DNA from: Leptolyngbya sp. FACHB-8
GTDB lineage: Bacteria; Cyanobacteriota; Cyanobacteriia; Elainellales; Elainellaceae
Direction: 5' to 3'
NCBI RefSeq assembly: GCF_014695575.1
Contig: NZ_JACJOO010000047.1
Location: forward strand, 62,001 to 126,000
DNA: 64,000 nt
The notes beneath the pieces were generated by a model, which searched no databases, was not told the origin of the DNA, and saw nothing but the letters and a program-made list of their open reading frames with translations. Position numbers and translations under genes: made by a program. Of this stretch, positions 27,134 to 36,216 are shown piece after piece. Numbering within the stretch: the first letter of the stretch is position 1; the number at the start of each line of letters is the position of its first letter.

Positions 27134-27169
27134 AACAAAGCTTTGGGGTATTTGCCTCAAAGCTTTGTT
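27134..27169 (+). terminator. Terminator-like hairpin between purM and chlB
   Basis: AACAAAGCTTTG(G/A)GG pairs with CC(T)CAAAGCTTTGTT, followed by TTTTC. It is 298 bases after purM and 215 before chlB, so it could end readthrough from purM or act as an attenuator in the chlB leader. Confidence 0.5.
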
Positions 27170-27286
27170 TTCTAAGGATCTCAGCTAGCTTGAAGAGGCT
27201 TTTTTGAGGGCGATCGCCCCTTCCCCTCTCTCTTCACCTTTTCCGCATCTCTGCGACAATCACAACAGTCCTTCAATCTTCCACGC

Positions 27287-27325
27287 GGTTCCGTGGCGGC
27301 GATCGCCGCGAAGCAACACGGAACC
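27287..27325 (+). promoter_or_regulatory. Structured leader hairpin upstream of chlB
   Basis: GGTTCCGTG (27287-27295) pairs with CACGGAACC (27317-27325). The enclosed GCGGCGATCGCCGC is itself a perfect palindrome containing HIP1. It lies 58 bases before the chlB ATG. A regulatory role is inference. Confidence 0.4.
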
Positions 27326-27383
27326 TCACCTCCATCTCAACCTCCCGGTCACGCAACCATCATTTGCAGGGAGATCCTCATAT

Positions 27384-28910
27384 ATGAAATTGGCTTACTG
27401 GATGTATGCCGGACCGGCGCACATCGGCACCCTCCGCATTGCCAGTTCCTTTAAGAACGTCCATGCCATCATGCACGCGCCCCTGGGCGATGACTACTTT
27501 AATGTCATGCGTTCCATGTTGGAGCGGGAACGGGACTTTACCCCCGTTACGACCAGCGTGGTGGATCGCAACGTGCTGGCTCGGGGTTCCCAGGAAAAGG
27601 TGGTCGACAACATCACTCGCAAAGATCAGGAAGAAGCGCCGGATCTGATTGTGCTGACTCCCACCTGCACCTCCAGCATTCTGCAAGAGGATTTGCAGAA
27701 CTTCGTAGATCGGGCGCAGATGGACGCCAAAGGCGACGTGATGCTGGCGGATGTAAATCACTACCGCGTCAACGAACTTCAGGCCGCCGATCGCACCCTG
27801 CAACAAATCGTTCAGTTCTACATCGAGAAGGCTCGCAAGAAAGGCGAACTGCCCGAAGGCAAGACGGAGCGTCCTTCTGTCAATATCATTGGCATTTCTA
27901 CCCTGGGTTTCCACAACAACCACGATCGCCGTGAACTGATTACCTTAATGCGGGATCTGGGAATTGAAATCAACGCCATCATTCCCGATGCTGCGTCTGT
28001 GCATGAGTTGAAACATTTGCCTCGTGCCTGGTTCAACCTGGTGCCCTACCGCGAACTGGGTCACATGACCACGGATTACCTCCAGCAAGAATTCGGCATG
28101 CCCTCTGTGGACATCACTCCCATGGGGATCGTGGAAACCGCTCGCTGCATCCGCGCCATCCAGAAGGTGCTGAATGAGCAAGGCGCCACGAAGGATTACG
28201 AGAGCTATATTGACGAGCAGACGCGCTTTGTCTCCCAGGCCGCCTGGTTCTCCCGCTCCATCGACTGCCAAAACCTAACGGGTAAGCGAGCTGTGGTGTT
28301 TGGTGACAACACCCATGCTGTTGCCATGACCCGCATCCTCGCTCGCGAAATGGGGATCAAGGTGGTGCTGGCAGGAACTTACTGCAAGTACGACGCCGAG
28401 TGGTTCCGGGAACAGGTAGAGGGTTATTGTGACGAGGTGCTAGTCAGCGATGACAATGCAGCCATTGCGAACGCGATCGCCCGCTTAGAACCCGCTGCCA
28501 TCTTCGGTACTCAGATGGAACGCCACGTTGGCAAACGCCTGGATATTCCCTGCGGTGTGATTGCCTCTCCAGTTCACATCCAAAACTTCCCGGTGGGCTT
28601 TACTCCCTTCCTGGGCTACGAAGGCGCAAACCAGGTAGTGGATCTGGTTTACAACTCCTTCACTCTGGGCATGGAGGATCACCTACTGGAGATCTTCGGC
28701 GGTCACGACACGAAGGAAGTGATTACCAAGGAGATGTCGGAGACGACTGATCTGGCCTGGAGTAAAGATGGCCTGGTAGAGCTGAACAAGATCCCCGGTT
28801 TTGTGCGGGGTAAGGTGAAGCGCAACGTGGAGAAATTTGCGCGCGATCGCCACATCGCCCAAATTACTGCCGAAGTTCTGTACGCTGCTAAAGAAGCGGT
28901 TGGTGCATAA
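27384..28910 (+). CDS. chlB: Light-independent protochlorophyllide reductase subunit B
   Basis: 508 residues from ATG 27384, the exact usual length. It starts [20 protein letters not shown], with conserved [16 protein letters not shown] near 92-107 (Cys95 is an NB-cluster ligand), [15 protein letters not shown], the catalytic-type Asp region in NVVDR-like [13 protein letters not shown], and [11 protein letters not shown] near 437. ChlB forms the NB protein with ChlN; with ChlL it reduces protochlorophyllide in the dark. chlL and chlN are not in the window. A longer frame from 27204 is not conserved in character and covers a structured leader; GGGAG precedes the chosen ATG. Confidence 0.96.
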   Translation: MKLAYWMYAGPAHIGTLRIASSFKNVHAIMHAPLGDDYFNVMRSMLERERDFTPVTTSVVDRNVLARGSQEKVVDNITRKDQEEAPDLIVLTPTCTSSILQEDLQNFVDRAQMDAKGDVMLADVNHYRVNELQAADRTLQQIVQFYIEKARKKGELPEGKTERPSVNIIGISTLGFHNNHDRRELITLMRDLGIEINAIIPDAASVHELKHLPRAWFNLVPYRELGHMTTDYLQQEFGMPSVDITPMGIVETARCIRAIQKVLNEQGATKDYESYIDEQTRFVSQAAWFSRSIDCQNLTGKRAVVFGDNTHAVAMTRILAREMGIKVVLAGTYCKYDAEWFREQVEGYCDEVLVSDDNAAIANAIARLEPAAIFGTQMERHVGKRLDIPCGVIASPVHIQNFPVGFTPFLGYEGANQVVDLVYNSFTLGMEDHLLEIFGGHDTKEVITKEMSETTDLAWSKDGLVELNKIPGFVRGKVKRNVEKFARDRHIAQITAEVLYAAKEAVGA

Positions 28911-28931
28911 AAGCTGCATCTACGCAGAATA

Positions 28932-28965
28932 AGACACCCGGTGTTTTTGAAAACACTGGGTGTCT
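28932..28965 (+). terminator. Terminator of chlB
   Basis: AGACACCCGGTGTTTTTG pairs with AAAACACTGGGTGTCT, 21 bases after the stop. Stem sequence shared with the rps1 and petA terminators. Confidence 0.8.
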
Positions 28966-28978
28966 TCGTGATCAGCCG

Positions 28979-29953
28979 CTATTCGTCGACGCGAAATGTA
29001 TTGCTATAGGCATCATATTTAAAGCCCCTCACGAGCTCTCCTCGACCTCCCGTAATGACCCGCTGACAGAATTGAGTAATAACCTCATTTCCCTCAATAC
29101 CGAGAAAGATATCGTGGCTACTTCCAACATTCTCAGCGTCGGTAAAATCAACGTAAATTGGGCGTTCAGCGATTAATCTTTCAGCCGTGTTTCCTAAACG
29201 AGCAGGATTAATAATGTCAGATGCTTTTAGAACCGCATCACGTTCGTTAATGGTGACATAAATGCGTCTGCTATTAATCAGATCAATCCATGTGTAATGG
29301 TTTTTGTTATCTACGTCAGCCTGTTGAAAAATCACGTTGTCAAAGATTCTGGTTTCTCCCCCAAAGATGGGAGATTTAATGAACTCTTGTACGAGAAAAC
29401 ACCCCAGGCTATAACACATAAAGTTAAGGCGAATGCTACAACCTTCGCTGTTGACCCCTTGCGATCGCGACATCGAATTGCGTTCTTCAATATAACGTCC
29501 CAATTTTTCTAAGGTGCGATCGAGGGCCAGGCTCGATGCTCTAGCGGCTGCCCGTGCATCACGATACTCATTACTGATGAAACCTCCCTGATTGGAGGGC
29601 CAGGAAAAGGCAATGATATTGACGCCGTAGGTCTGCTCAAGCCGACGACATTCCTCTAAATTTCCCCGAAACGATTGATTGAATCCGTGAACATAGAACA
29701 ACCAATCTGCTTTCAATTCCCCTGCACCAATAGCAGTAATAATACGATTAAATAATCTTTTGCTGGGAACATTCGCTTCATTCATCGCATCCGGTTCTGG
29801 CAATAATTCCACTTGCCATCGCTCGTTGCTTTCGTCATGGTTAGCGATCGCTATCCGTAGTTCATCTAAAGAAACCTCATTGGGCTTTTCCCCAAACAAA
29901 TTCTCGCCAGTTTCCCCTTCATTGATGTTGCGGTTAGTAACAACGACAATCAT
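28979..29953 (-). CDS. DUF900-type alpha/beta hydrolase
   Basis: 324 residues. Alpha/beta-hydrolase signs: YVHGFNQSF near 88 (oxyanion strand), IIAFSWPSNQGG near 116, the nucleophile elbow CYSLGCF near 178 (a variant of GxSxG) and a C-terminal His in GSSHDIFLG near 276. This order matches the DUF900/COG4782 family of putative esterases; no substrate is known. No signal peptide; begins MIVVVTNRNINEGETGENLF. ATG 29953 has GGAGAA upstream. It converges with chlB. Confidence 0.78.
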   Translation of the reverse strand: MIVVVTNRNINEGETGENLFGEKPNEVSLDELRIAIANHDESNERWQVELLPEPDAMNEANVPSKRLFNRIITAIGAGELKADWLFYVHGFNQSFRGNLEECRRLEQTYGVNIIAFSWPSNQGGFISNEYRDARAAARASSLALDRTLEKLGRYIEERNSMSRSQGVNSEGCSIRLNFMCYSLGCFLVQEFIKSPIFGGETRIFDNVIFQQADVDNKNHYTWIDLINSRRIYVTINERDAVLKASDIINPARLGNTAERLIAERPIYVDFTDAENVGSSHDIFLGIEGNEVITQFCQRVITGGRGELVRGFKYDAYSNTFRVDE

Positions 29954-30040
29954 GGTCAGTTCTCCAAAACTAGGTGGGCAATTCCTGGGCTTTGATTTAG
30001 GCTGAGGAGAATTTTCTCATCTTTTTTAGAGCATTAGTTC

Positions 30041-30115
30041 GGACAGTTTTTCTGAAACCCTTGATTTTGCGTACGCGAAGCGCACGCAAAATCAAGGGTT
30101 TCAGAAAAACTGTCC
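30041..30115. repeat. Long hairpin with 32-bp arms
   Basis: The left arm starts GGACAGTTTTTCTGAAACCC and the right arm is its perfect complement; the tip is GCGTACGCGAAGCGCACGC. It lies in the spacer upstream of the DUF900 gene, between it and the LSDAT gene end. No second copy seen. Confidence 0.75.
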
Positions 30116-30258
30116 AGAGTATTGTTAGAGATCAGCTTTGTTCTATTTCTTTAGGCGTAGTTCGGTGATGCTGTATCTTGCACGTTTGCTATGTGATCCG
30201 GTACAGCAATCCAAGAACCGGATTAGTCCAAACTAAAGTGAATGAACTGGAATCAGAT

Positions 30259-30336
30259 ATAGTGCTATGCGCTCAGAACCAGGAAGTTTAGTTTTGAGAA
30301 ACCGCACTCTGTCCGGTTTCTCAAAACTAAACTGAC
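30259..30336. repeat. Family D palindromic element, copy 2
   Basis: Begins TATAGTGCTATGCGCTCAGA, then ACCAGGAAGTTTAGTTTTGAG into a stem around CACTCTGTC. It corresponds to the reverse of 14414-14488. It ends 25 bases before the LSDAT gene stop (minus strand) and could act as that transcript's terminator. Confidence 0.6.
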
Positions 30337-30361
30337 CTCACCGGATTACATGGGTTGTACG

Positions 30362-31093
30362 CTACCGCGATAGTATCTGCTCGATGACCTGGGTCAGATG
30401 TTTGGGACTACGCAAATGAATTGCTTGTAGTAGCCCTGATTTAACGATGCGGTGGGCACGTTCGTCGGTGATCTTGCCTTCCAAAGCAGTGGCGAGGACA
30501 TCGGCGGTACGGCCACTACCCGCGATCGCAATGACAGGTCGTCCCTCCTCGACATTCTCGCGAGTATCCAACCAGCTCACCTCGCCGCCGTTGATGAGGA
30601 GAGTAACAGAGGGTTCGTCCTGAGCGATCGCCGTCGCAAGTCGAGCAATCCACTCAGACTCCGCCCCCCACTGGGCACCGGGAATCATCAGGAAGTGAGT
30701 GTGGTGGGGTTCTAAATAGGCCGCATCCGTGTTGGGTAGAGGTTGATCAGGCAGGGCTACCAGCCCGACCGGAGCCACGCCAAGCAGGGGAAAGGTGCCA
30801 CGGGTGCGGATACGGGCGCGGCCCATCATGCGCATGATGCCTGCGTCAGTGCCGCCATCGACCACGACGGCGTTGAGGGTTTGAGCCAAGGGGGCCAGCA
30901 CTTGCACAAATAGGCTGCGAAGGAGCTGCTGATCGCTGGCGCTGATCTGGCTGGCCCCGCCAATTAATACCAGCACTGGACGGGGATGTGGAATTTGCAT
31001 CAACTCCAGCACGGTATCCAAAGGAGCATCTTCTGGCACCTGCATTGCCACGGCTTTCAGGCGATCGCCAAACGCTACGGTGAGAGGTTCCAT
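30362..31093 (-). CDS. TRPM-SLOG (LSDAT_prok) domain protein
   Basis: About 243 residues. The pattern fits the prokaryotic LSDAT / SLOG-in-TRPM family: VLVLIGGASQIS near 40, VVVDGGTDAGIMRMMGRAR near 73, FPLLGVAPVGLV, EPHHTHFLMIPGAQWGAES near 130, VTLLINGGEVS near 165 and RPVIAIAGSGRTADVLA near 190. SLOG domains bind nucleotide-type ligands; the TRPM2 version binds ADP-ribose. The ligand here is unknown. The ATG at 31093 makes the gene overlap the end of nnr by 19 bases on the same strand, implying coupled translation. Longer in-frame starts up to 31189 would only lengthen the overlap. Confidence 0.75.
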   Translation of the reverse strand: MEPLTVAFGDRLKAVAMQVPEDAPLDTVLELMQIPHPRPVLVLIGGASQISASDQQLLRSLFVQVLAPLAQTLNAVVVDGGTDAGIMRMMGRARIRTRGTFPLLGVAPVGLVALPDQPLPNTDAAYLEPHHTHFLMIPGAQWGAESEWIARLATAIAQDEPSVTLLINGGEVSWLDTRENVEEGRPVIAIAGSGRTADVLATALEGKITDERAHRIVKSGLLQAIHLRSPKHLTQVIEQILSR

Positions 31094-32646
31094 TGCAGTG
31101 CTGGGATGAGAGAGTGAGCAAGGGTGACGGCATCCACCCCCAATTCCGTTCGCCGCTGGGCTGCCCATCGTGCCGCCTGGGAATGCCACCAGGTTGCGGC
31201 TTGAACGGCTCCTTCGGGTGGCATTTTCATCAGCGTAGCCTGAGCCAGCAAGCCGCTCAAGAGCCCGGTTAAGACATCACCACTGCCACCCCGCGCCAGG
31301 GCAGGAGTACTTTCAGGATTCACCCAGACTTTCCCCGATTCTGGATGGGCGATCGCCACCCGTGCCCCTTTCAGCAATACAATTGCGCCACTGCTGCGCG
31401 CCGCTGCTTGAGCCAGAGCAATCCGATCCACCCCTTCTGCCTGAGGGAACAATCGACGAAACTCTCCTAAATGTGGCGTCAGAATGGTGGGAGCCGATCG
31501 CGATCGCACCTCCCAACCCTGCCGTGCCGCCAGAATGTTCAATCCGTCGGCATCCAGTACCAGGGGGCGATCGCTCGCCAGTAAGGCTTCTATAACAGCG
31601 GTGGGATGGGGCGTAAGACCAGGGCCACAGGCGATCGTGCTGTAACGACTCAGATCTAAATCGGCGGGGAGATGGGCGATCGCTCCGTCTGTTTCTGGCA
31701 AACCGACCACCAGAGCATCGGGCACCTGAGCCACAAGCAACGGCGCGAGGGATTGCGGTACGGCCATCGTGAGCATGCCTACTCCACTGGCCCGGGCTGC
31801 TAATGCTGTCAGGATGGCGGCTCCCGGATAGGTGCGCGACCCGGCAATAAGGAGCAGGTTGCCCTGTTTGTATTTGTGCGTGTCAGCGGGACGCGGAAGG
31901 GGCAGGAGAGCGATCGCTCCTTCGTTTGTCATTCGCTCCACTTCCGGTTCGCCCACGACGGCCTGCACATCTGCCACGGGCAAACCAAAATCAACCCGCT
32001 CGACTGTCCCGATATATTCCAGCGCCGCGTCCTGCATGAACGCTCGCTTCCACAGGCCCAAACAAAACGTATGGGTTGCCCGGATAGCAATACCCAAAAC
32101 CTCTCCGGTGTCTGTATGGATGCCCGAGGGAAGGTCGATGCTGAGCAGGGGCTTTTGCCAGGTGTTCAGGGTGGCGATCGCGGTAGCGATGGGGTCAGTG
32201 AGCGATCGCTCCAGCCCAAAGCCAAACAGCCCATCAATCAAAACATCACAGGTGGCTAACGCTTCAAGGGATGACGCGAATGGAATGGTGAGCGAGCGCG
32301 CATAGCGGGCATGGGCATCCGTTAATTCCTTCAACCGCTCAAAGGGGCAATAGATCTGTATGGAATATCCTTGCACGTGCAGTTCCCGCGCTACGACCAG
32401 AGCATCGCCGCCATTGTGCCCTGGCCCTACCAACACGCCAAAGGTTGTAGAGGTTGCTGGATAGAGGGCGATGATGCGTTGAGCAACCAACCCGGCTGCC
32501 TTTTCCATCAAGGCCGGCACCGGCATTCCCGCTGCAAAGACCCGCGATTCAATGGCCCGCATCTGCTCTGCGGTGACCACAAACCGGTCGAGAATTAATG
32601 GTCGGTTGAGGGCGCTTGGCCCTACCATGCCAGGGAAAATGGCCAC
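31075..32646 (-). CDS. nnr: Bifunctional NAD(P)H-hydrate repair enzyme Nnr
   Basis: 523 residues. The N-terminal epimerase domain (about 20-230) has LVGPGHNGGDALVVARELH and IDGLFGFGL. The C-terminal ADP/ATP-dependent dehydratase domain (about 240-515) has HKYKQGNLLLIAGSRTYPGAA, LDADGLN, LTPHLGEFRRLF and the catalytic GGSGDVLTGLL. It repairs hydrated NADH and NADPH (NADHX/NADPHX). The start is GTG 32646 with AGAGGAA just upstream. A LSDAT gene overlaps its 3' end. Confidence 0.92.
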   Translation of the reverse strand: MAIFPGMVGPSALNRPLILDRFVVTAEQMRAIESRVFAAGMPVPALMEKAAGLVAQRIIALYPATSTTFGVLVGPGHNGGDALVVARELHVQGYSIQIYCPFERLKELTDAHARYARSLTIPFASSLEALATCDVLIDGLFGFGLERSLTDPIATAIATLNTWQKPLLSIDLPSGIHTDTGEVLGIAIRATHTFCLGLWKRAFMQDAALEYIGTVERVDFGLPVADVQAVVGEPEVERMTNEGAIALLPLPRPADTHKYKQGNLLLIAGSRTYPGAAILTALAARASGVGMLTMAVPQSLAPLLVAQVPDALVVGLPETDGAIAHLPADLDLSRYSTIACGPGLTPHPTAVIEALLASDRPLVLDADGLNILAARQGWEVRSRSAPTILTPHLGEFRRLFPQAEGVDRIALAQAAARSSGAIVLLKGARVAIAHPESGKVWVNPESTPALARGGSGDVLTGLLSGLLAQATLMKMPPEGAVQAATWWHSQAARWAAQRRTELGVDAVTLAHSLIPALQWNLSP

Positions 32647-32778
32647 AGTTCCTCTCTTGGTGGTTGCTAATCGTGGATAGATGTCAAAACACTATCCCAT
32701 TCCACGCCGGACCTCTGCCGTTAACCAAGCTTCAACACCGATATTTGAAGGCTCAGGCGTCACGTCCACCCCAATCCG

Positions 32779-33732
32779 TTACCGGCGGAAGTACACTCGC
32801 GCATCCATTCCAAAGTCACGGAAATAGTTATTCCACCGTTCTGCGGCGCTACGTCCGTTGAAGGGGCCGACTCGTACATGAGGGCCGAGGGGAGAATCCC
32901 GTTCTTCCACTAACCGGGTCAAGCGAAATCCATAGGCCATCCGAACCACTTGTTCACTGATGTCCGCTAGATCCTCATCCGACGCGGGAATCACAATGTA
33001 ATAATCCCGCCTTGCTTCCTGCGCATCATCTCTAGTCGATCGCTCGCCAGAGGGAGCCGGTTGGTTTTCTAAGGGAGTTAAAGGCTCAAACTCTAGTTCT
33101 TGGGGAACGACCGTTGTGGGCAGTTCTGGGATAGGGAACCCCTCGACTTGATTCAGATCCGCTTGTTGATTTAAGTCTGCTTGGGCAACGGGTTGCGGTG
33201 CAGGGGTTGCCTCCGCAACGGGAGCGGGTTGCGTCAAAGGAGCCGCAGCCACCACCCGCGATACAATGCCTCGTTCACTCAACCGTTGCACTTGCTGCGT
33301 AGCTGCGGCCTCATCACCAAACACTCCAGCCTGAATCAGCGATCGCCCTTCTATCGGTACAATCGTCGCCTCCGGTTCTACCTGCTGCACTTGAGATAAC
33401 AGTAATGGGCTATCTCCATCTACCACCACAATGTAGGAGCGAATGGTCGGCATCACGGTGCCCATGGGCTGAGCGGGTGCTGCCGTGGTGGGCGGTGGTA
33501 CGGAAACTGATGGTGTGGAACTCGGCACCCCATAGGGTTGAGCCGGAGGCAAGGGGGCTGGGGGTAATCCATCCACCACCTGCGCGGTGGCGGGTTTTGC
33601 CAGAGGTAGCAGGAGAGCCAGCAGGGTTAACCAGGATAGCGATCGCACCGCCAACGAAACACAGCCTGTAGGTTGAGACGCTTGCACCAACCTGCCTGAA
33701 ATCACCTTAGAACCAAACCGAGGATGTACCAT
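32779..33732 (-). CDS. Secreted SPOR-like repeat protein
   Basis: 317 residues. A membrane/signal segment SLAVRSLSWLTLLALLLPLA ends in AKPATAQ (about 25-51) after a basic start. It is followed by a Pro-rich linker and two domains that resemble SPOR repeats: YIVVVDGDSP...SLIQAGVFGDEAAATQQVQRL (about 100-163) and YYIVIPASDEDLADISEQVV...VRVGPFNGRSAAERWNNYF (about 245-312). Between them is a short direct repeat, QADLNQQADLNQ. SPOR domains bind peptidoglycan glycan chains; the assignment is by pattern and is moderate. Location periplasm or cell wall. ATG 33732. Confidence 0.68.
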   Translation of the reverse strand: MVHPRFGSKVISGRLVQASQPTGCVSLAVRSLSWLTLLALLLPLAKPATAQVVDGLPPAPLPPAQPYGVPSSTPSVSVPPPTTAAPAQPMGTVMPTIRSYIVVVDGDSPLLLSQVQQVEPEATIVPIEGRSLIQAGVFGDEAAATQQVQRLSERGIVSRVVAAAPLTQPAPVAEATPAPQPVAQADLNQQADLNQVEGFPIPELPTTVVPQELEFEPLTPLENQPAPSGERSTRDDAQEARRDYYIVIPASDEDLADISEQVVRMAYGFRLTRLVEERDSPLGPHVRVGPFNGRSAAERWNNYFRDFGMDARVYFRR

Positions 33733-33852
33733 TTTGCCCTAAAGCTCCACACTGACTCTCAAGAGTAGCGGAATTGAAGCAAAATGTATCACGCATCTCT
33801 AGCGTCGTCACTCAAGTTTTCTGAAACTTTTCCCCATATTTGGTTGCTGCAT

Positions 33853-33971
33853 CAGCAATTCTCATTTTGAAATCAGGCCCGAAAACTGCGCGCCTTTGGC
33901 GCGCAGTTTTCGGGCTTCAAAGCCGAGAGGGCGCGCCCTCTCGGCTTTGAAGCCCATACTGAGAATTGCTG
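33853..33971. repeat. Family H double-hairpin element (119 bp)
   Basis: Ends CAGCAATTCTCATTTTGAAA and the complement of CAGCAATTCTCAGTATGGGC. Two hairpins: GCCCGAAAACTGCGCGCC around TTT, and CTTCAAAGCCGAGAGGGCGC, a palindrome centred on GGCGCGCC. Partial copies are at 9219-9286 and 46497-46561. Confidence 0.75.
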
Positions 33972-33985
33972 TTGCTGCATTGTCT

Positions 33986-34047
33986 TATAGCGCTGTGCCT
34001 GTTGGTTAAGTATGGTGGTGTGATTAACGTATTTGCATATTGCTATA
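33986..34047. repeat. Family B element with internal deletion (62 bp)
   Basis: Keeps TATAGCGCTGTGCCTGTTGG at the left and ATTTGCATATTGCTATA at the right but lacks most of the central hairpin (33 bases shorter than the 95-bp copies). Confidence 0.7.
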
Positions 34048-34050
34048 AAT

Positions 34051-34090
34051 ACAAAGACCCCCGGTATTTATAAAAACACCGGGTGTCTGA
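34051..34090 (-). terminator. Terminator of the petC-petA transcript
   Basis: On the minus strand, AGACACCCGGTGTTTTT pairs with AAATACCGGGGGTCT, 17 bases after the petA stop and followed by TTTG. Stem shared with the chlB and rps1 terminators. Confidence 0.75.
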
Positions 34091-34106
34091 AACTCAGCGG
34101 GTTAAC

Positions 34107-35090
34107 TTAGAAGGACATTTCGGCTTCTTGAACACGCTCGACCTGTTTCTTCTTCAGCACCAGCATGATTTGCGACAGCATCACCGCTGCAACAAAGGCG
34201 ATCAGACCCTTGATGCGGTTGGGGCTTTGCAGCACGATTTCGGTGTCTTTCTGACCGAAGCCACCCACGTTGGGGTCGTTGGTCAGCGCTTGCCCAGCGG
34301 TTACCTCGTCGCCTTCAGAGACGATCAGTTGAGGGCCAGCGGGAATTGCGTCAACCACTTCACCATCGGCAGTTGCGATAGTAACCGCAGCGCTACCGTC
34401 AGCGTTTTGAGCGATCGCCGTTACAGTACCCGCCGCAGAGGCGTTGTAAACGGTGTTGTTGCTCTTTTCACCCGTGGGGTAAACCTGACCGCGACCGCGG
34501 TTAGCACCCAGGTGAACGGAGTACTTACCAAAGTGGATAGCCTTGTCGCTACCAGGATCGGGAGACAGTACGGGGAATACGATTTCCTCATACTGATCGC
34601 CGGGCAGAGGCCCTACGATCACGATGTTGTCCTGGCCTTCGGCATAGCTCGTGAAGAGGTAGTTGGGGCCCACTTCTTCCTTCATTTCTTCAGGAATCCG
34701 ATCTTCGGGAGCAATCTTGAACCCTTCAGGCAGCATCAGCACGGCACCCACGTTCAGGGAGCCCTTTTCGCCGGTGCTGGTGACCTGCTGAATGCTGTGG
34801 TCATAGGGGATCTTGACAACGGCTTTGAAGACGGTATCGGGAAGAACCGCCTGGGGTACTTCGATTTCCGCAGGTTTTGCGGCCAGGTGGCAGTTTGCAC
34901 ACACGATGCGACCCGTCGCTTCGCGGGGGCTGGCGTAGTTTTGCTGTGCCCAGAAAGGATAGGCTTGAGCGGCCTGGGGATGGAGCAGATCGCTGCCGAA
35001 GCAGAGGGCGATCGCCGCCAATACCGCCAGGGTTGCTCGGAGGCCTGTTTGAATACGTGCAGGCACAGACGACCAAATTGTTGATTTCAT
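34107..35090 (-). CDS. petA: Cytochrome f
   Basis: 327 residues from ATG 35090. The signal peptide ([20 protein letters not shown], cleaved before the mature YPFWAQQNY) leaves Tyr as the axial heme ligand at the mature N-terminus. The heme c motif CANCH follows. The C-terminal anchor is [20 protein letters not shown]. It is the large lumenal subunit of the cytochrome b6f complex and passes electrons to plastocyanin or cytochrome c6. A longer frame from 35168 runs into petC and is rejected. It lies 55 bases downstream of petC, as usual. Confidence 0.97.
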   Translation of the reverse strand: MKSTIWSSVPARIQTGLRATLAVLAAIALCFGSDLLHPQAAQAYPFWAQQNYASPREATGRIVCANCHLAAKPAEIEVPQAVLPDTVFKAVVKIPYDHSIQQVTSTGEKGSLNVGAVLMLPEGFKIAPEDRIPEEMKEEVGPNYLFTSYAEGQDNIVIVGPLPGDQYEEIVFPVLSPDPGSDKAIHFGKYSVHLGANRGRGQVYPTGEKSNNTVYNASAAGTVTAIAQNADGSAAVTIATADGEVVDAIPAGPQLIVSEGDEVTAGQALTNDPNVGGFGQKDTEIVLQSPNRIKGLIAFVAAVMLSQIMLVLKKKQVERVQEAEMSF

Positions 35091-35145
35091 CGGATATCTG
35101 TTCTCAACCAGGGGTTTGACAATAAAGATTTGGTACAACGAGAGA

Positions 35146-35685
35146 TTAGGACCACCAGGGATTGTCACCCGTGCGGAAGTCTTGCTCCGTCCAGGGGGTG
35201 AGGGTTACCTTGCCGTCCTCGGTCACATCGGAATGTGCCAGAGCCAAGGACAGGGGAGCCGGACCCCGAACCACTTTACCCGTGTTGTCGTATTGCGACC
35301 CGTGGCAGGGGCAGATGAACTTGTTAGCACTTGCGTTCCAGGGCACAACGCAACCCAGGTGGGTACAAACCGCGTTGATTGCGTAAGTGGCGATCGCGCC
35401 ATCTTCTACAACCAGATAGGTGGGGTCACCCTTGAGGCCCTGAACCAGCGAGCGATCGCCCTCTTTATGAGAGGTTAAGTAGTCGCTGACAACAACGTCG
35501 TTACCCAGCGCATCTTTGGCTGTTACGCCACCACCCGCGCCACCGCTGGAGGGGGGGATGAAGTATTTCACAACCGGATACAGAGCGCCCAGCGCCGTCC
35601 CCGTTACCGCCCCAAACGTGAGGAGGTTCATAAACTGCCGCCGCCCCAAATCAGGCACGTCAGCATTTCCAGAAACTTGAGTCAT
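35146..35685 (-). CDS. petC: Rieske iron-sulfur protein of cytochrome b6f
   Basis: 179 residues from ATG 35685, the common length. The twin-Arg start [13 protein letters not shown] leads into a membrane anchor ([19 protein letters not shown]), followed by a Gly-rich hinge (SSGGAGGG). Cluster motifs are CTHLGC near 107 and CPCHGS near 125. It carries electrons from plastoquinol to cytochrome f. First gene of petC-petA; tatC, needed for export of Rieske proteins, is encoded 1.3 kb upstream on the same strand. Confidence 0.97.
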   Translation of the reverse strand: MTQVSGNADVPDLGRRQFMNLLTFGAVTGTALGALYPVVKYFIPPSSGGAGGGVTAKDALGNDVVVSDYLTSHKEGDRSLVQGLKGDPTYLVVEDGAIATYAINAVCTHLGCVVPWNASANKFICPCHGSQYDNTGKVVRGPAPLSLALAHSDVTEDGKVTLTPWTEQDFRTGDNPWWS

Positions 35686-35879
35686 GATGTGAATCGGATA
35701 AGCTACGAAATGGATCGGCAACCGCCGCGATGACCCCTGGTGTTTCAGGCTGAGCCAATATTGGGCACCCTGGCCCATCAGCCGAACGCGGCATTGATTT
35801 ACAGTCTGTATTATTGCATCTTCTAGATTCCATACGGGTTAAACCCATCGATTGCAAAGTTTTGTTACAGGGGTCGGGC

Positions 35880-36191
35880 ATGACGGGGGAAGAACTTCAT
35901 CAAATGATCGTGAGTAAATGGGGCTGCTCCTTTGATGTGCAGCTTCGCAAGGTGCAGGGGAAGGTATTTTTTCAGGTGATGTGGAAGTACCTGGAGCAGG
36001 CGTCTTTCCCGATGTCAGAGGAGGAGTATTTCGATCATTTGAATGACATCGCCCAATATCTCAACGCCTGGGGCAGCTCTCACCAGGTGCAGGCCTATAT
36101 TGACCAGACGAGTGAACGCCCGCGCCTCGGTAAGGCCGTGAGTGTGGCGCTAGATTTGGGCGATCGCGCCTCCGAGTGGATGTTGGAATGA
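35880..36191 (+). CDS. DUF3067 protein, divergent from petC
   Basis: 103 residues from ATG 35880 (MTGEELHQMIVSKWGCSFDV). Helical, acidic, no membrane segment; LNDIAQYLNAWGS and ALDLGDRASEWMLE at the end are characteristic of DUF3067, a family of cyanobacteria and plastid-bearing plants commonly found back to back with petC. Function is not established; the placement suggests a link to cytochrome b6f or photosynthesis, which is inference. The frame upstream to 35814 is open but lies in the shared 194-base promoter region. Confidence 0.85.
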   Translation: MTGEELHQMIVSKWGCSFDVQLRKVQGKVFFQVMWKYLEQASFPMSEEEYFDHLNDIAQYLNAWGSSHQVQAYIDQTSERPRLGKAVSVALDLGDRASEWMLE

Positions 36192-36216
36192 CGTAAAACC
36201 CCAGCCGTTTGGGAAA

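Noticed and set aside
27204-27383. 60-residue N-terminal extension of ChlB
   Set aside because: ChlB is normally about 508 residues starting [11 protein letters not shown]; the extension translates a structured leader and has a separate ribosome site after it.
35686-35778. Longer PetC starting at 35778
   Set aside because: The twin-Arg anchor begins shortly after ATG 35685, which gives the standard 179 residues; the extra part is promoter region shared with DUF3067.
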